Origin: Candidatus Cloacimonadota bacterium
GTDB lineage: Bacteria > Cloacimonadota > Cloacimonadia > Cloacimonadales > TCS61
Direction of reading: 5' to 3'
Assembly (NCBI GenBank): GCA_021734835.1
Contig: JAIPIH010000002.1
Coordinates: 1 to 64,000 of the forward strand
Length of the DNA: 64,000 nucleotides
Part shown: positions 1 through 8,018 of the stretch, piece by piece
How positions within the stretch are numbered: position 1 is the stretch's first letter
Layout: each line of letters opens with the position of its first letter
Notes under the pieces: model-generated
Databases searched by the model: none
What the model was told of the DNA's origin: nothing
What the model saw: the letters and a program-made list of their open reading frames with translations, nothing else
Position numbers and translations under genes: made by a program

Positions 1-2213
1 CTTTCCACATCAAGCAAGACGGCACCGGCAACTTTACCACCATCCAGGAAGGTATCAATACATCAGCAGACAGCGATACTATTCTTGTTTATCCAGGAAC
101 ATATTTCGAGAATATTGATTATCTTGAAAAATCACTTACTGTTGCATCATTGTATATCATTACTCCAGAAGATTCACTTATCAATCAAACTATTATCGAC
201 GGAAACCAGCAAGCAAGTTGTGTGAAAATTGAAGATTGCGAAAATACATCCATAATCGGATTTACAATTCAAAATGGTTATGCTATGCAAGAAGGTGTTG
301 CAGACAGTTATCAAGGTGGTGGTATATTTATTGAAGATGTGACAAATTCTCTAATATCAAATTGTAAGATAAAAAACAACAAATCTTATACTGGTGGTGG
401 AATTTTAATTGCTTGGTGTAATTTCGTTGAATTAAGTGATAATACAATAGCCTATAATCAAGCTATACAATCAGGGGGAGGTATACGAGCATATGGAGAT
501 GAATTAAACATCGTTTTTAATAGTGTCTCATTAAATAACATTTACTTAAATTATGCAGCTACTTGTTCTGATATTAGTATTCCTATGATTCCAAATCCTA
601 CAAATGTTATTGTTGATACTTTCACTGTAAACAATCCAGATTATTTTTTTATTACAAGCAATGATGATATTTCATTTTCTAACTTAAATGCAAAAATAGA
701 GGAGATAAATCAAGACTTATATGTAGCACCTAATGGTGATGACAGTAATAGTGGATTAACTTCTGATGATCCTTTACAAACTTTAGCTTGGGCACAAACA
801 ATTATTAAGAGAAATGATGAAAATCCAAATACAATCCATCTTGCTGAAGGCACATACTCACCAACTTTAAACAACCAAATATTTCCTCTAAATGTAAAAC
901 ACGGTGTTTTATATTCAGGTATTTCACCGGAAGAAACAATACTTGAAGCTGAAGATGAAACTACTTTTTTTTTCCAATTCTCAAAGTATCAAAATGAATT
1001 TGCCAAACTTATTGTAGAAAACTTAACAATGACAAATAGTGCTCAACTTGGAAGTTCATACGGTGGAATAACAATTTATCAAGCAGATATAAACTTAACA
1101 AATGTGATTATTGAAAATTGTAATGGTGGTGTTGGTAGTGCAATTTTAACTGCTAATGGTTATTGTAATCTAAATAATGTAACTATTAGAAACAATACCG
1201 GTGGTAGAGGTGTATCGCATTCAGTAGAATACAATTGTCCAAACCCAGTATTAAATGCAACTCTTAAAAATTCAATTTTTCAAAACAATAATCCCGGAGA
1301 AGAATATTATAGTGGTGGTGCTATCCGGTTTGGTGGTCATTCCAACATTCAGGGTAGTTATAATTCACAATTGATTAATTGTGAAATTAGTGATAACTAT
1401 AATAATTTTTATAATCCTCAAACAGATATGGGTGGTACTTCCGGTTTGTATCTGAAAGATATGGTATTAGTTGATGTAGTAAACAGTACTTTTGGGGATA
1501 ATACACTTTCCCATAATACAGGTTGTACTACATCTGTTTATAATACAGAATTAAATCTATACAATAGCATTTTGTACAATAATGTTGGTTATTCTATCAA
1601 TCTTTGGGAAGATGCATTAGTAAATATTTCTAATTCGTTAATTGAAGGTGGTGATGAAAATGTAAACTACTATTATCCGCTGGCAACTGTCAATTGGTTG
1701 GGGGGCAATTTAGATGAAAATCCAATGTTTGATAGTTTGGGAACATATCCATTTTCTCTTTTAGAGAATTCTCCCTGTATAAATGCAGGAACTTTAGATT
1801 TACCAGCAGGAATTGAACTACCTGAATTCGATCTTGCAGGTAATCCACGTATTTTTGGAGAAACAATTGATATGGGAGCTTATGAGTTTCAAGGTGATCC
1901 TCAATCAAATGACGAAAATGAGATTATCATTCCTGAAATTACACAAATCTCCAATTATCCAAATCCATTTAATCCTTCAACTACAATCAAACTTGATCTG
2001 GCAGAATCAGGTAAAATTGTGTTAGCAATTTATAACATTAAAGGACAAAAAGTAAAGACTTTGCTGGATGCCTATTCTTCAAAAGGACATTTTGAGATTA
2101 TTTGGCGAGGAACTGACGACAGCAAAAAGAAAGTATCAAGTGGTAATTATTTCATAAAACTTAAAGTGAATGGTGAAGAAAAAGCTGTGAGTAAATGTGT
2201 TTTGCTGAAATAA
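1..2213 (+). CDS. Secreted right-handed beta-helix protein with C-terminal sorting domain (5' partial)
   Basis: The reading frame is open from base 3, so the true start lies before the window; about 736 residues are visible. The sequence is Asn/Gly-rich with repeated short beta-strand rungs, as in right-handed parallel beta-helix proteins. A second module starts near visible residue 238 with YVAPNGDDSNSG, the hallmark of DUF1565-type helices. The last 85 or so residues contain YPNPFNPST followed by a FlgD-like beta-sandwich, the tail used by many FCB-group bacteria for outer-membrane export and anchoring. It is therefore probably an extracellular or surface adhesin or polysaccharide-binding protein; no catalytic residues can be assigned. 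The exact substrate is unknown. Confidence 0.85.
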   Translation, partial: FHIKQDGTGNFTTIQEGINTSADSDTILVYPGTYFENIDYLEKSLTVASLYIITPEDSLINQTIIDGNQQASCVKIEDCENTSIIGFTIQNGYAMQEGVADSYQGGGIFIEDVTNSLISNCKIKNNKSYTGGGILIAWCNFVELSDNTIAYNQAIQSGGGIRAYGDELNIVFNSVSLNNIYLNYAATCSDISIPMIPNPTNVIVDTFTVNNPDYFFITSNDDISFSNLNAKIEEINQDLYVAPNGDDSNSGLTSDDPLQTLAWAQTIIKRNDENPNTIHLAEGTYSPTLNNQIFPLNVKHGVLYSGISPEETILEAEDETTFFFQFSKYQNEFAKLIVENLTMTNSAQLGSSYGGITIYQADINLTNVIIENCNGGVGSAILTANGYCNLNNVTIRNNTGGRGVSHSVEYNCPNPVLNATLKNSIFQNNNPGEEYYSGGAIRFGGHSNIQGSYNSQLINCEISDNYNNFYNPQTDMGGTSGLYLKDMVLVDVVNSTFGDNTLSHNTGCTTSVYNTELNLYNSILYNNVGYSINLWEDALVNISNSLIEGGDENVNYYYPLATVNWLGGNLDENPMFDSLGTYPFSLLENSPCINAGTLDLPAGIELPEFDLAGNPRIFGETIDMGAYEFQGDPQSNDENEIIIPEITQISNYPNPFNPSTTIKLDLAESGKIVLAIYNIKGQKVKTLLDAYSSKGHFEIIWRGTDDSKKKVSSGNYFIKLKVNGEEKAVSKCVLLK

Positions 2214-2352
2214 AGTAATAAGTTTGTTTTTCCATAAAATTTATCTAGAACTCATTGCTCATTAACAAGTTCTGATTTCGCTTTGCAAAAAGTGAATTTA
2301 ATAACCTCTTATAAAAAGTTCTTTACAATAAAGTAAATATCAGAAGAGTTAG

Positions 2353-2529
2353 CTTTATTATATTTTAAGACATACTTTTGCTACACATTTACTTGAACAA
2401 GGCACTGATTTAAGATATATTCAAGAGTTGTTGGGGCATAATAGTACAAAAACAACAGAGATTTATACTCATGTTTCAAAAAAAGCGATTGGTAATATTA
2501 TAAATCCAGTAGATGATCTTTTTGAATAG
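2353..2529 (+). pseudogene. C-terminal remnant of a tyrosine recombinase (integrase)
   Basis: An open stretch of 58 codons after a stop at 2350-2352 encodes the catalytic C-terminus of a tyrosine recombinase. The box [10 protein letters not shown] (second catalytic Arg and His), LLGHNS (third His/Arg box) and TEIYTHVS with the nucleophilic Tyr are all in order and correct. The N-terminal DNA-binding part and first catalytic Arg are absent, and the 140 bases upstream do not encode them, so this is a truncated relic. The TEIYTHVS form resembles XerC/D-like recombinases of Bacteroidota. The fragment is too short to show whether an IntI-specific insertion existed. It lies directly before the cassette array and points in the same direction. 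Confidence 0.85.
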
Positions 2530-2615
2530 GAGAGTGAAATGGTAAAAGAAAAATATCAACAATTGTTGTTATCCCTCCAATTTGGCGGTATAACAACAAT
2601 GAATATATACAAACG
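2530..2615 (+). other. attI-like junction between recombinase remnant and cassette array
   Basis: This non-coding stretch separates the recombinase stop codon from the first GTT core (G at 2615). It contains a perfect 11-bp inverted repeat (2562-2572 with 2590-2600) and ends in AAACGTTGTGGTGC, matching the CGTT form at the right edge of the downstream sites. It lacks the long paired arms of the later sites, as expected for an attI rather than an attC. The attI role is inferred from position only. Confidence 0.5.
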
Positions 2616-2753
2616 TTGTGGTGCATTTTGAGAAGCACAATAGCCTGATTAACTACTTTGACATTATAAAAAGGCACTTTATTAATAATCAGACAAATAC
2701 AAAGAAAAAAATAAAATATTTTCAATTATGACAAAATTTAATGCACATAATAC

Positions 2754-2784
2754 TTGACTATATGTAAACTATTATGTACTTTTG
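2754..2784 (+). promoter_or_regulatory. Bacteroidota-type promoter for the HTH/membrane-protein pair
   Basis: TTG at 2754-2756 is followed after 20 bases by TACTTTTG at 2777-2784. This fits the Bacteroidota consensus of TTTG or TTG at -33 and TAnnTTTG at -7. Transcription would start near 2792, shortly before the ATG at 2811. A classical sigma-70 -10 box with 17-bp spacing is not evident. Confidence 0.45.
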
Positions 2785-2810
2785 AGGCATCATTAATATC
2801 CTAAATTAGT

Positions 2811-3020
2811 ATGGAATTATCGAATGATTTGAAAATAATGCGTTTTAAAAAAAATCAAATAACGCAAGAAGAATTAGCTAGAAAATTAGATGTGTCTCGC
2901 CAAACAATCAATGCGATTGAAAATGGCAAGTTTAATCCATCTGTAAAATTAGCAATATTAATGGCTGAATTTTTTGAATGTAATGTTGAAAATATTTTTT
3001 ATTTAAATAAGGAGAAATAA
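2811..3020 (+). CDS. Small XRE-family HTH transcriptional regulator
   Basis: This 69-residue protein consists almost only of a Cro/C1-type helix-turn-helix: ITQEELARKLDVSRQTINAIENG, then a C-terminal helix (NPSVKLAILMAEFFECNVENIF). Stand-alone proteins of this length are commonly paired with a small membrane protein that they regulate. Here the next gene begins two bases after the stop and encodes exactly such a protein. No Shine-Dalgarno sequence precedes the ATG, unlike most backbone genes in this window. It probably binds its own promoter region, which is inference. It is the first gene of the cassette array. Confidence 0.85.
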   Translation: MELSNDLKIMRFKKNQITQEELARKLDVSRQTINAIENGKFNPSVKLAILMAEFFECNVENIFYLNKEK

Positions 3021-3022
3021 TC

Positions 3023-3355
3023 ATGAATAAGAGATTTATTTTAGAACTAACTGTTGGCATTACCTTACTGGTTGCCGTTTTAATTTTCGGTCAAAAAGGA
3101 TTTGCTGCTTTTACCCTTTTGGCAATTCATCCCTTTATCGGAAAAAAGAAAAAACTTGATGAACGCGAGAGCCAATTATTTAATAAAATTGGAAACTACA
3201 CTGCTGCAATAACTTTTCTTGCATGTGTTGTTATCTTTTATTTTTCTGATTTAAAAATAAGTGGACAGGCAATTGGCGAGAATTGGCTATTTTATGTATG
3301 TTCTGCTTTTTTGGTTTCTCATGGAGTATCAGGACTATTAATAATGAGAAGTTAA
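3023..3355 (+). CDS. Small multi-pass membrane protein paired with HTH regulator
   Basis: The 110-residue product has about four hydrophobic segments (residues 6-22, 26-38, 60-77 and 88-107) separated by a basic loop with KKKKLDERESQLF. The pattern resembles the small DUF2178-like membrane proteins that follow XRE regulators in many genomes. AAGGAG lies 9 bases before the ATG. The gene is co-transcribed with the upstream regulator, with a two-base gap. Function is unknown; stress or antimicrobial-peptide sensing is common for such pairs but cannot be shown here. A group II intron abuts its stop codon. Confidence 0.75.
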   Translation: MNKRFILELTVGITLLVAVLIFGQKGFAAFTLLAIHPFIGKKKKLDERESQLFNKIGNYTAAITFLACVVIFYFSDLKISGQAIGENWLFYVCSAFLVSHGVSGLLIMRS

Positions 3356-3401
3356 AAAAATCGAGTAGGTAAAGGGGAATCTCACCCCTAAACCTCTCAC
3401 A

Positions 3402-3435
3402 GAACCGTGCTTGATAGTCTCCCATCACACGGCTC
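3402..3435 (-). ncRNA. Group II intron domain V (catalytic hairpin)
   Basis: On the minus strand the 34 bases begin GAGCCGTGTGATGGGAGAC and end AAGCACGGTTC. They form the conserved domain V hairpin with paired GAGCCGTG/CACGGTTC arms and an internal GGGAGAC loop region. The bases that follow (3361-3399) form a GGGG/CCCC stem consistent with domain VI. Confidence 0.85.
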
Positions 3436-3454
3436 TTCATAATAAAGACTACGA

Positions 3455-3940
3455 TTAGGGCATAAATCCAACCTTCCAATGCTCAAACATATACGGGTAT
3501 GTCTTTGCAATACCTTGTAAATGTTTAGAGGCAAAGTACCAATGTTTACGCCTAAATCTGCGATATTTGTTGCTTACCCATTTAGCTAATCGTTTGTTCA
3601 GATTGCGAAATAAATGACGCATTTCTGACTTACGAAACTTAGAGTAATAATTGAGCCAGCCTCTGATTTTGGATTTCAACAGCTCTCCTACTCTACTTAA
3701 ACTAAAGTATGTCCACCGATGAATGTTGAGTTTTCGCAATTCATCATTGATTCGAGCAATACTCTTTTTACTAATTGCAGGAGCAAACCCCAACATCAAT
3801 TTTCCTCTCTCCATGCTGATTCTTGGTTTAAATGTAAAACCAAGAAAGTCGAACTTTTGATAACGAACTTTGAAAGGTGGTTGTTTCTTTTGATTTCGTC
3901 GACAATAAACGATTTTCGTTTTGCTCTTGTTTACTTCCAA
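3455..3940 (-). CDS. ltrA: Group II intron reverse transcriptase, C-terminal maturase part (frameshifted)
   Basis: This is the continuation of the reverse transcriptase in the next frame. It starts just before LEVNKSKTKIVYC and then shows the palm/thumb motif FDFLGFTFKPR. It ends with the intron maturase (X) domain RGWLNYYSKF and the basic run that closes in PYMFEHWKVG. No HNH endonuclease domain follows. Intact, the two parts would give a protein of roughly 420-460 residues, the usual length for endonuclease-free group II intron proteins. Confidence 0.8.
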   Translation of the reverse strand: MEVNKSKTKIVYCRRNQKKQPPFKVRYQKFDFLGFTFKPRISMERGKLMLGFAPAISKKSIARINDELRKLNIHRWTYFSLSRVGELLKSKIRGWLNYYSKFRKSEMRHLFRNLNKRLAKWVSNKYRRFRRKHWYFASKHLQGIAKTYPYMFEHWKVGFMP

Positions 3941-3950
3941 TTTGCAAGTT

Positions 3951-4835
3951 TTAAAACCGTTCTTTTATCGCTTCCAATAAACGAAGTGCTTCTTTTATAT
4001 GGTGGCAATGTACCACTATATCATCGGCATATCGTTCAAAAACAACCTCCGGGTTTCGCTTTTCTATCCATTTATCAAACACCACATCTAAAAAGATATT
4101 TGCCAGCACCGGACTGATTACTCCGCCCTGTGGGGTACCTTTGCCTTGTGGCTCTTTGATAGTACCATCAGGTAACTGTATGGGTGCTTCTAACCAGCGG
4201 TTGCAGTACAGCAGAATATGTTTACTGTCTGTGTGCCATTGCACCGCTTGCATTAACAACTCATGGTCGATATTATCGAAAAAGCCTTTGATATCAATGT
4301 CGATTACCCAACTGTACTTCATACAATTGATTCTACATTGTTCTACAGCTTGGTGAGCAGATTTCTTCGCGCGATATCCAAAGGAATTATCGCTGAATGT
4401 TTTATCCACTATTCGTTCCAATTCTGTTGCTATTACTTGCTGTGCAACTCGATCTACCACCGTTGGTATACCCAATGCTCGCATTTTACCTTTACCTTTA
4501 GGGATTAGGGTTTGGCGGACAGCTTTGGGAAAATAACTTCCACTTGCCATTCTGTTCCACAACGGATACAGATACTTGCGTTTGCTTTTATCCACTTGCT
4601 CAATGCTGATGTTGTCCACACCTGCACTTCCGCCATTAGCTTTTACTCGTTTAAAAGCCTCCATTACTTGCAACTTTGTTATCGGTTGCGTCTTTTGTTC
4701 ATTTTCAAAAATCATCCTTAAATCAAGTTTTAAGTTGTTATACAATCTTGAACTTATTATGTGAAGCCCTTCGCTCGTCCCAACTTTCATCAGAACTCTC
4801 TTGGATATGCTCGCTACTACGACTTCATCTGTCAC
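3951..4835 (-). CDS. ltrA: Group II intron reverse transcriptase, N-terminal part (frameshifted)
   Basis: This frame encodes the reverse transcriptase fingers and palm: the AGVDNISIEQ start of the RT domain, LGIPTVVDRVAQQ, GTPQGGVISP and the catalytic RYADDIV box. It ends at a premature stop (GAACGGTTTTAAAAC on the minus strand). Deleting one base from the TTTT/AAAA run would read ERFKTCKLEVNKSKTK and join it to the ORF at 3455-3940. The family normally starts near the ITKLQVMEAFKRV segment, so the real start may be the internal Met at 4715; upstream residues are probably domain I-IV RNA. The role is intron splicing (maturase) and retrohoming. The homopolymer site also allows a sequencing error. 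Confidence 0.85.
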   Translation of the reverse strand: MTDEVVVASISKRVLMKVGTSEGLHIISSRLYNNLKLDLRMIFENEQKTQPITKLQVMEAFKRVKANGGSAGVDNISIEQVDKSKRKYLYPLWNRMASGSYFPKAVRQTLIPKGKGKMRALGIPTVVDRVAQQVIATELERIVDKTFSDNSFGYRAKKSAHQAVEQCRINCMKYSWVIDIDIKGFFDNIDHELLMQAVQWHTDSKHILLYCNRWLEAPIQLPDGTIKEPQGKGTPQGGVISPVLANIFLDVVFDKWIEKRNPEVVFERYADDIVVHCHHIKEALRLLEAIKERF

Positions 4836-5162
4836 AATACTGTACTTCGCTACTTTTGGCGTTTTCCATTGCGGATTCTCCGCCGTTTGGCTTTACATTA
4901 CAGTATTGCTTCTCCTGTTCCTTGAAAGAGCCCAAACAGAGTTCTTGCCCTCTTTATGCCGTGCGGTGTGTAACCGTACATCAGGTTAACTGTTACACTC
5001 TGTCTCTCGAGGTCGCCCCCCTCTCGATTTTACCGCAGTAAAAGTTATTTTCGACACCTCAATAAGGGTTCACTTACGTTCAACTCCTCTGTTCATACCA
5101 TACAAAACCTCGTCCTACAACTGACTGAATTTGCGTTGACCTTGTCGCTCAATACCACACCG

Positions 5163-5182
5163 TGAAAATGCAGCACCACAAG
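5163..5182 (+). repeat. Left core of an attC-like site belonging to the first cassette
   Basis: The reverse complement of TGAAAATGCAGCACCACAAG matches the array start at 2615 (GTTGTGGTGCATTTTGA) apart from a 3-base insertion and one core base. Each other cassette shows the same complementarity between its start and its end. The matching right half of this site could not be located. The remaining stretch 5183-5398 has only an 8-bp inverted repeat (5338-5345 with 5377-5384) and no gene that I can support. Confidence 0.5.
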
Positions 5183-5398
5183 GCGGTTTGGTAAATCTGC
5201 CTGAACAGCCTTTACCGATAGTCCATTTTATTTCTATTATCGTTTGTGAGACTTCTACCTTACCCTTTTCTTCTCGGGGAATAGCTCGTTACATTGATAA
5301 TCAGCGAATAAAACCCTATCATCTCTTTCAAAGTTATGTTACCATTTCAAAGAACTTTTCAGTATATTTGTATCCTATGGTAACGCAGGACACACAAC

Positions 5399-5538
5399 GA
5401 CACCACAACAAAAAATATAGTGCATGCCGCAATTAATTGTAATTTAGAAAGTTAATTTTTCAAATAAAAGTTTATTGTAACTTGAAAAATAAACGTTTCA
5501 AACTGCGTCACGCACCATATTCAAACCGTTGTGCGTCA
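5399..5538 (+). repeat. attC-like recombination site 1
   Basis: The left core GACACCACAAC (5399-5409) is followed by the arm AATATAGTGCATGCCGC (5414-5430). After a 74-base spacer the complementary arm GCGTCACGCACCATATT (5505-5521) leads to the right core CCGTTGTGCGTC, with recombination expected after G5528. The arms pair at 13 of 17 positions. The layout of inverted core, arm, spacer, arm and GTT core is that of an integron attC site of about 140 bp. Confidence 0.75.
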
Positions 5539-5592
5539 TGCTAAGAGAAACGACAGTACTAATATCAAACTTTAAAAGAAACGACAGCATTT

Positions 5593-7038
5593 ATGTTTTT
5601 TAACTCAATTGACTTTGCAATTTTCTTACCGATAGTTTTTATACTTTATTGGTTTGTAACAAACAACAACTTGAAACTGCAAAACTTTCTAATAGTTGCA
5701 GCTAGTTATTTATTCTATGGTTGGTGGGACTGGAGATTTTTATCGCTGATATTATTCAGTACCGTTGTTGACTATACTGTTGGTCGAAAACTAAGAATAT
5801 CAGAAAATCAAACCAAAAGAAAAATTTTACTTTGGACAAGTATTTTAGTTAATCTTGGTTTTCTTGGTTTCTTCAAATATTATAATTTTTTCTTAGATAA
5901 TTTTATAACAGCTTTTTCATTCTTTGGGACTGAGATAAAAGCAAATTCACTTAACATTATTTTGCCAGTAGGTATAAGCTTTTATACTTTTCAAACATTG
6001 AGCTATACAATTGATGTTTATAAAAGAAAACTAGAACCAACCAAAGACTTTATTGCCTTTTCCGCATTTGTTAGTTTCTTTCCTCAATTGGTTGCTGGAC
6101 CTATTGAAAGGGCAACGCATTTATTACCACAGTTTTACAAAAAGCGGACTTTCGATTATTCAAAAGCTGTTGACGGAATGCGACAAATACTTTGGGGCTT
6201 ATTTAAAAAAATGGTAATTGCAGATAATTGTGCTGAATTTGCAAACCAAATATTCAATAATTCAGCAGATTTAAACGGAAGCACATTAGTTCTTGGTGCA
6301 TTATTTTTTACCTTTCAAATTTATGGAGATTTTTCTGGCTATTCAGATATTGCAATTGGAACTTCTCGCCTTTTCGGTTTTGATTTAATGAGAAACTTCA
6401 ACTTTCCTTACTTTTCAAGAGACATTGCGGAGTTTTGGAGACGTTGGCACATTTCACTTTCTACTTGGTTTAGAGATTATCTATATATTCCATTAGGTGG
6501 AAGCCGTGGTGGAACTTGGATGAAAGTAAGAAATACTTTTGTCATTTTTATCGTCAGTGGATTTTGGCACGGTGCAAATTGGACATTTATTGTTTGGGGT
6601 GCATTGAATGCCATTTACTTTTTGCCACTTTTATTAACCAACAACAACCGTAATAATTTTGAAACAGTGGCTCAAGGAAAATTCTTTCCCAACATAAAAG
6701 AACTCTTTTTTATGTTGCTAACTTTTGGGTTGACTGTTTTTGCGTGGATATTTTTCAGAGCAGAAAATATTGATCATGCAATAAGCTACATATCTGAAAT
6801 TTTATCACCCTCTCTTTTTTCAATACCCAAATTTGCTGGAATGAGAAGAGCATTAATGACAATATTTCTTATTTCGATATTTGTCTTAATTGAGTGGAAC
6901 GGACGAGATAGTCAATATGCAATAGCTAATTCTTTTCTAAAAAGAAGACCAGTTAGATGGGTTTATTATCTAACCATTGTATTCTTGATATTCTGGTTTC
7001 AAGGCGAAAAACAAGGTTTTATTTACTTTCAATTTTAA
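5593..7038 (+). CDS. MBOAT-family O-acyltransferase (AlgI/DltB-like)
   Basis: This 481-residue polytopic membrane protein has the MBOAT signature EFWRRWHISLSTWFRDYLYI around residue 280 and the catalytic-His motif SGFWHGANWTF around residue 320. The PVGISFYTFQTLSYTID and FFPQLVAGPIERA segments are typical of the AlgI/PatA branch. It would transfer acyl (usually acetyl) groups from the cytoplasm to an extracellular polysaccharide or wall polymer. The SGNH-like gene 6 bases downstream is the expected periplasmic partner. No Shine-Dalgarno sequence is present. It lies inside an attC-bounded cassette, an unusually large one because it carries two genes. The target polymer is unknown. Confidence 0.93.
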   Translation: MFFNSIDFAIFLPIVFILYWFVTNNNLKLQNFLIVAASYLFYGWWDWRFLSLILFSTVVDYTVGRKLRISENQTKRKILLWTSILVNLGFLGFFKYYNFFLDNFITAFSFFGTEIKANSLNIILPVGISFYTFQTLSYTIDVYKRKLEPTKDFIAFSAFVSFFPQLVAGPIERATHLLPQFYKKRTFDYSKAVDGMRQILWGLFKKMVIADNCAEFANQIFNNSADLNGSTLVLGALFFTFQIYGDFSGYSDIAIGTSRLFGFDLMRNFNFPYFSRDIAEFWRRWHISLSTWFRDYLYIPLGGSRGGTWMKVRNTFVIFIVSGFWHGANWTFIVWGALNAIYFLPLLLTNNNRNNFETVAQGKFFPNIKELFFMLLTFGLTVFAWIFFRAENIDHAISYISEILSPSLFSIPKFAGMRRALMTIFLISIFVLIEWNGRDSQYAIANSFLKRRPVRWVYYLTIVFLIFWFQGEKQGFIYFQF

Positions 7039-7044
7039 TTTGAC

Positions 7045-7875
7045 ATGAAAACATTTATTAATAAAATTGTTCTATTTCTATTACTAGTGGTAGTTTTTAT
7101 TGAGACTATTTCTGGAATTCTTGCATTTACTAATCTATATCTGCTTGGTTATCCGGGTAGTGAAATTTACAATGCAATTAATAAGAGTAAGAAAAAGAAT
7201 AAATCCAAAATATTGTTTATTGGTGATAGTGTAGGTAATCAACTTTTCTCAAATAAAACAAATAACGATGGAATAAATTCACTAGCCTGCAATCAGGCTA
7301 TTGGTGTAGTTGGGCAATATTTTTTACTGAACAACTATTTAAGAACTGGAAATAAGATAGATAAAGTTTTCATGCTTTTTACTCCTTTTTCGTTTAAAAA
7401 TAATTTAGACCAAGTATATACATATCATTACTTCTTAAAACCATTTTACACTTCGGAATACGATTCTTTATTTACTGAAACAGTAAAAGAACAAATTAAA
7501 AAAATACCATATCGTCAATTTACTAAGATACCACATGTTTTTGTCACTTCTTGGGCTCCTGAATTCAATTCAACTGACCAAATTGATTATACTTTTTTGT
7601 CACCAATATCTATAGAATATTTAATCAAAATAAAAGAACTTTCAATTAAATACAATTTTGAATTAACTATTCTACCACCTCCAACAAGTATTCAGAAAAA
7701 GGACTTGATTGATAGAATTGATATTGATGAGTTTGCAAAAGCCAATTTAGATCAAGAATTTAAAGATTATTTTAATAAAATCACCTATTTGGATAGTACG
7801 AAATTTAAAGATGGAACGCATTTAATTCATCCAGAAATCTATACTGAAAAATACAGAACAGAACTTATAAAATAA
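7045..7875 (+). CDS. SGNH-hydrolase-like protein, probable O-acylation partner
   Basis: The 276-residue product begins with a signal anchor (residues 6-30), followed by an alpha/beta fold with the block I motif FIGDSVGNQL at about residue 58. The C-terminal DGTHLIHPE supplies the Asp-x-x-His pair. GDS plus D-x-x-H is the SGNH/AlgJ/AlgX-type catalytic set. It starts 6 bases after the MBOAT gene, without its own ribosome binding site, so the two are surely co-expressed. The likely role is the extracytoplasmic step of polysaccharide O-acetylation. Sequence similarity to named families is low, so the assignment rests on the motifs and the neighbour. Confidence 0.7.
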   Translation: MKTFINKIVLFLLLVVVFIETISGILAFTNLYLLGYPGSEIYNAINKSKKKNKSKILFIGDSVGNQLFSNKTNNDGINSLACNQAIGVVGQYFLLNNYLRTGNKIDKVFMLFTPFSFKNNLDQVYTYHYFLKPFYTSEYDSLFTETVKEQIKKIPYRQFTKIPHVFVTSWAPEFNSTDQIDYTFLSPISIEYLIKIKELSIKYNFELTILPPPTSIQKKDLIDRIDIDEFAKANLDQEFKDYFNKITYLDSTKFKDGTHLIHPEIYTEKYRTELIK

Positions 7876-7880
7876 AGCAC

Positions 7881-8018
7881 GAACGCACAACAATGTATAA
7901 AAATAATAGCCGGTCCAGTAGTAAACTCAAGGGTTTTAGCCCGCTTCAACTTTTGTGTAGCTTGACAGGAACGTGCCACGCAGTCGGCTACTATTCTTAT
8001 ACGCGCCGTTATAAGCCA
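7881..8018 (+). repeat. attC-like recombination site 2
   Basis: The left core GAACGCACAAC (7881-7891) is followed by GTATAAAAATAATAGCCG (7895-7912). The complementary arm CGGCTACTATTCTTATAC (7985-8002) pairs at 16 of 18 positions and runs into CGCCGTTATAAGCC, with recombination expected after G8008. The left core is the reverse complement of the start of the preceding cassette (GTTGTGCGT at 5528). The spacer contains TTGACAGGA, which is also present in site 5. Confidence 0.8.

Larger units (their letters stand above)
3360..5160 (-). mobile_element. Group II intron with reverse transcriptase ORF
   Basis: The minus strand carries a group II intron. Domain V is recognisable at 3402-3435, followed by a domain VI-like stem and the terminal CTACTCGAT at 3360. 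The 3' end falls five bases after the stop of the membrane-protein gene. The 5' end is less certain: GTGTGG on the minus strand starting at 5160 fits the GUGYG rule, and removing 3360-5160 would join the stop codon directly to the attC-like core at 5163. That gives an intron of about 1.8 kb, normal for ORF-bearing introns. It lies antisense to the cassette genes. Confidence 0.75.

Noticed and set aside
3719-5041. Several plus-strand open frames across the intron
   Set aside because: They are antisense shadows of the reverse transcriptase and the intron RNA.
3360-5160. Firm assignment of the intron to bacterial class C (terminator/attC-specific)
   Set aside because: The flanking 5' exon lacks a clear terminator hairpin with T-run, and the intron class cannot be decided by eye; only the attC proximity is kept as a finding.
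5188-5436. An 82-codon plus-strand frame before attC-like site 1
   Set aside because: It crosses the attC left core and has a composition unlike real proteins; no ribosome binding site.
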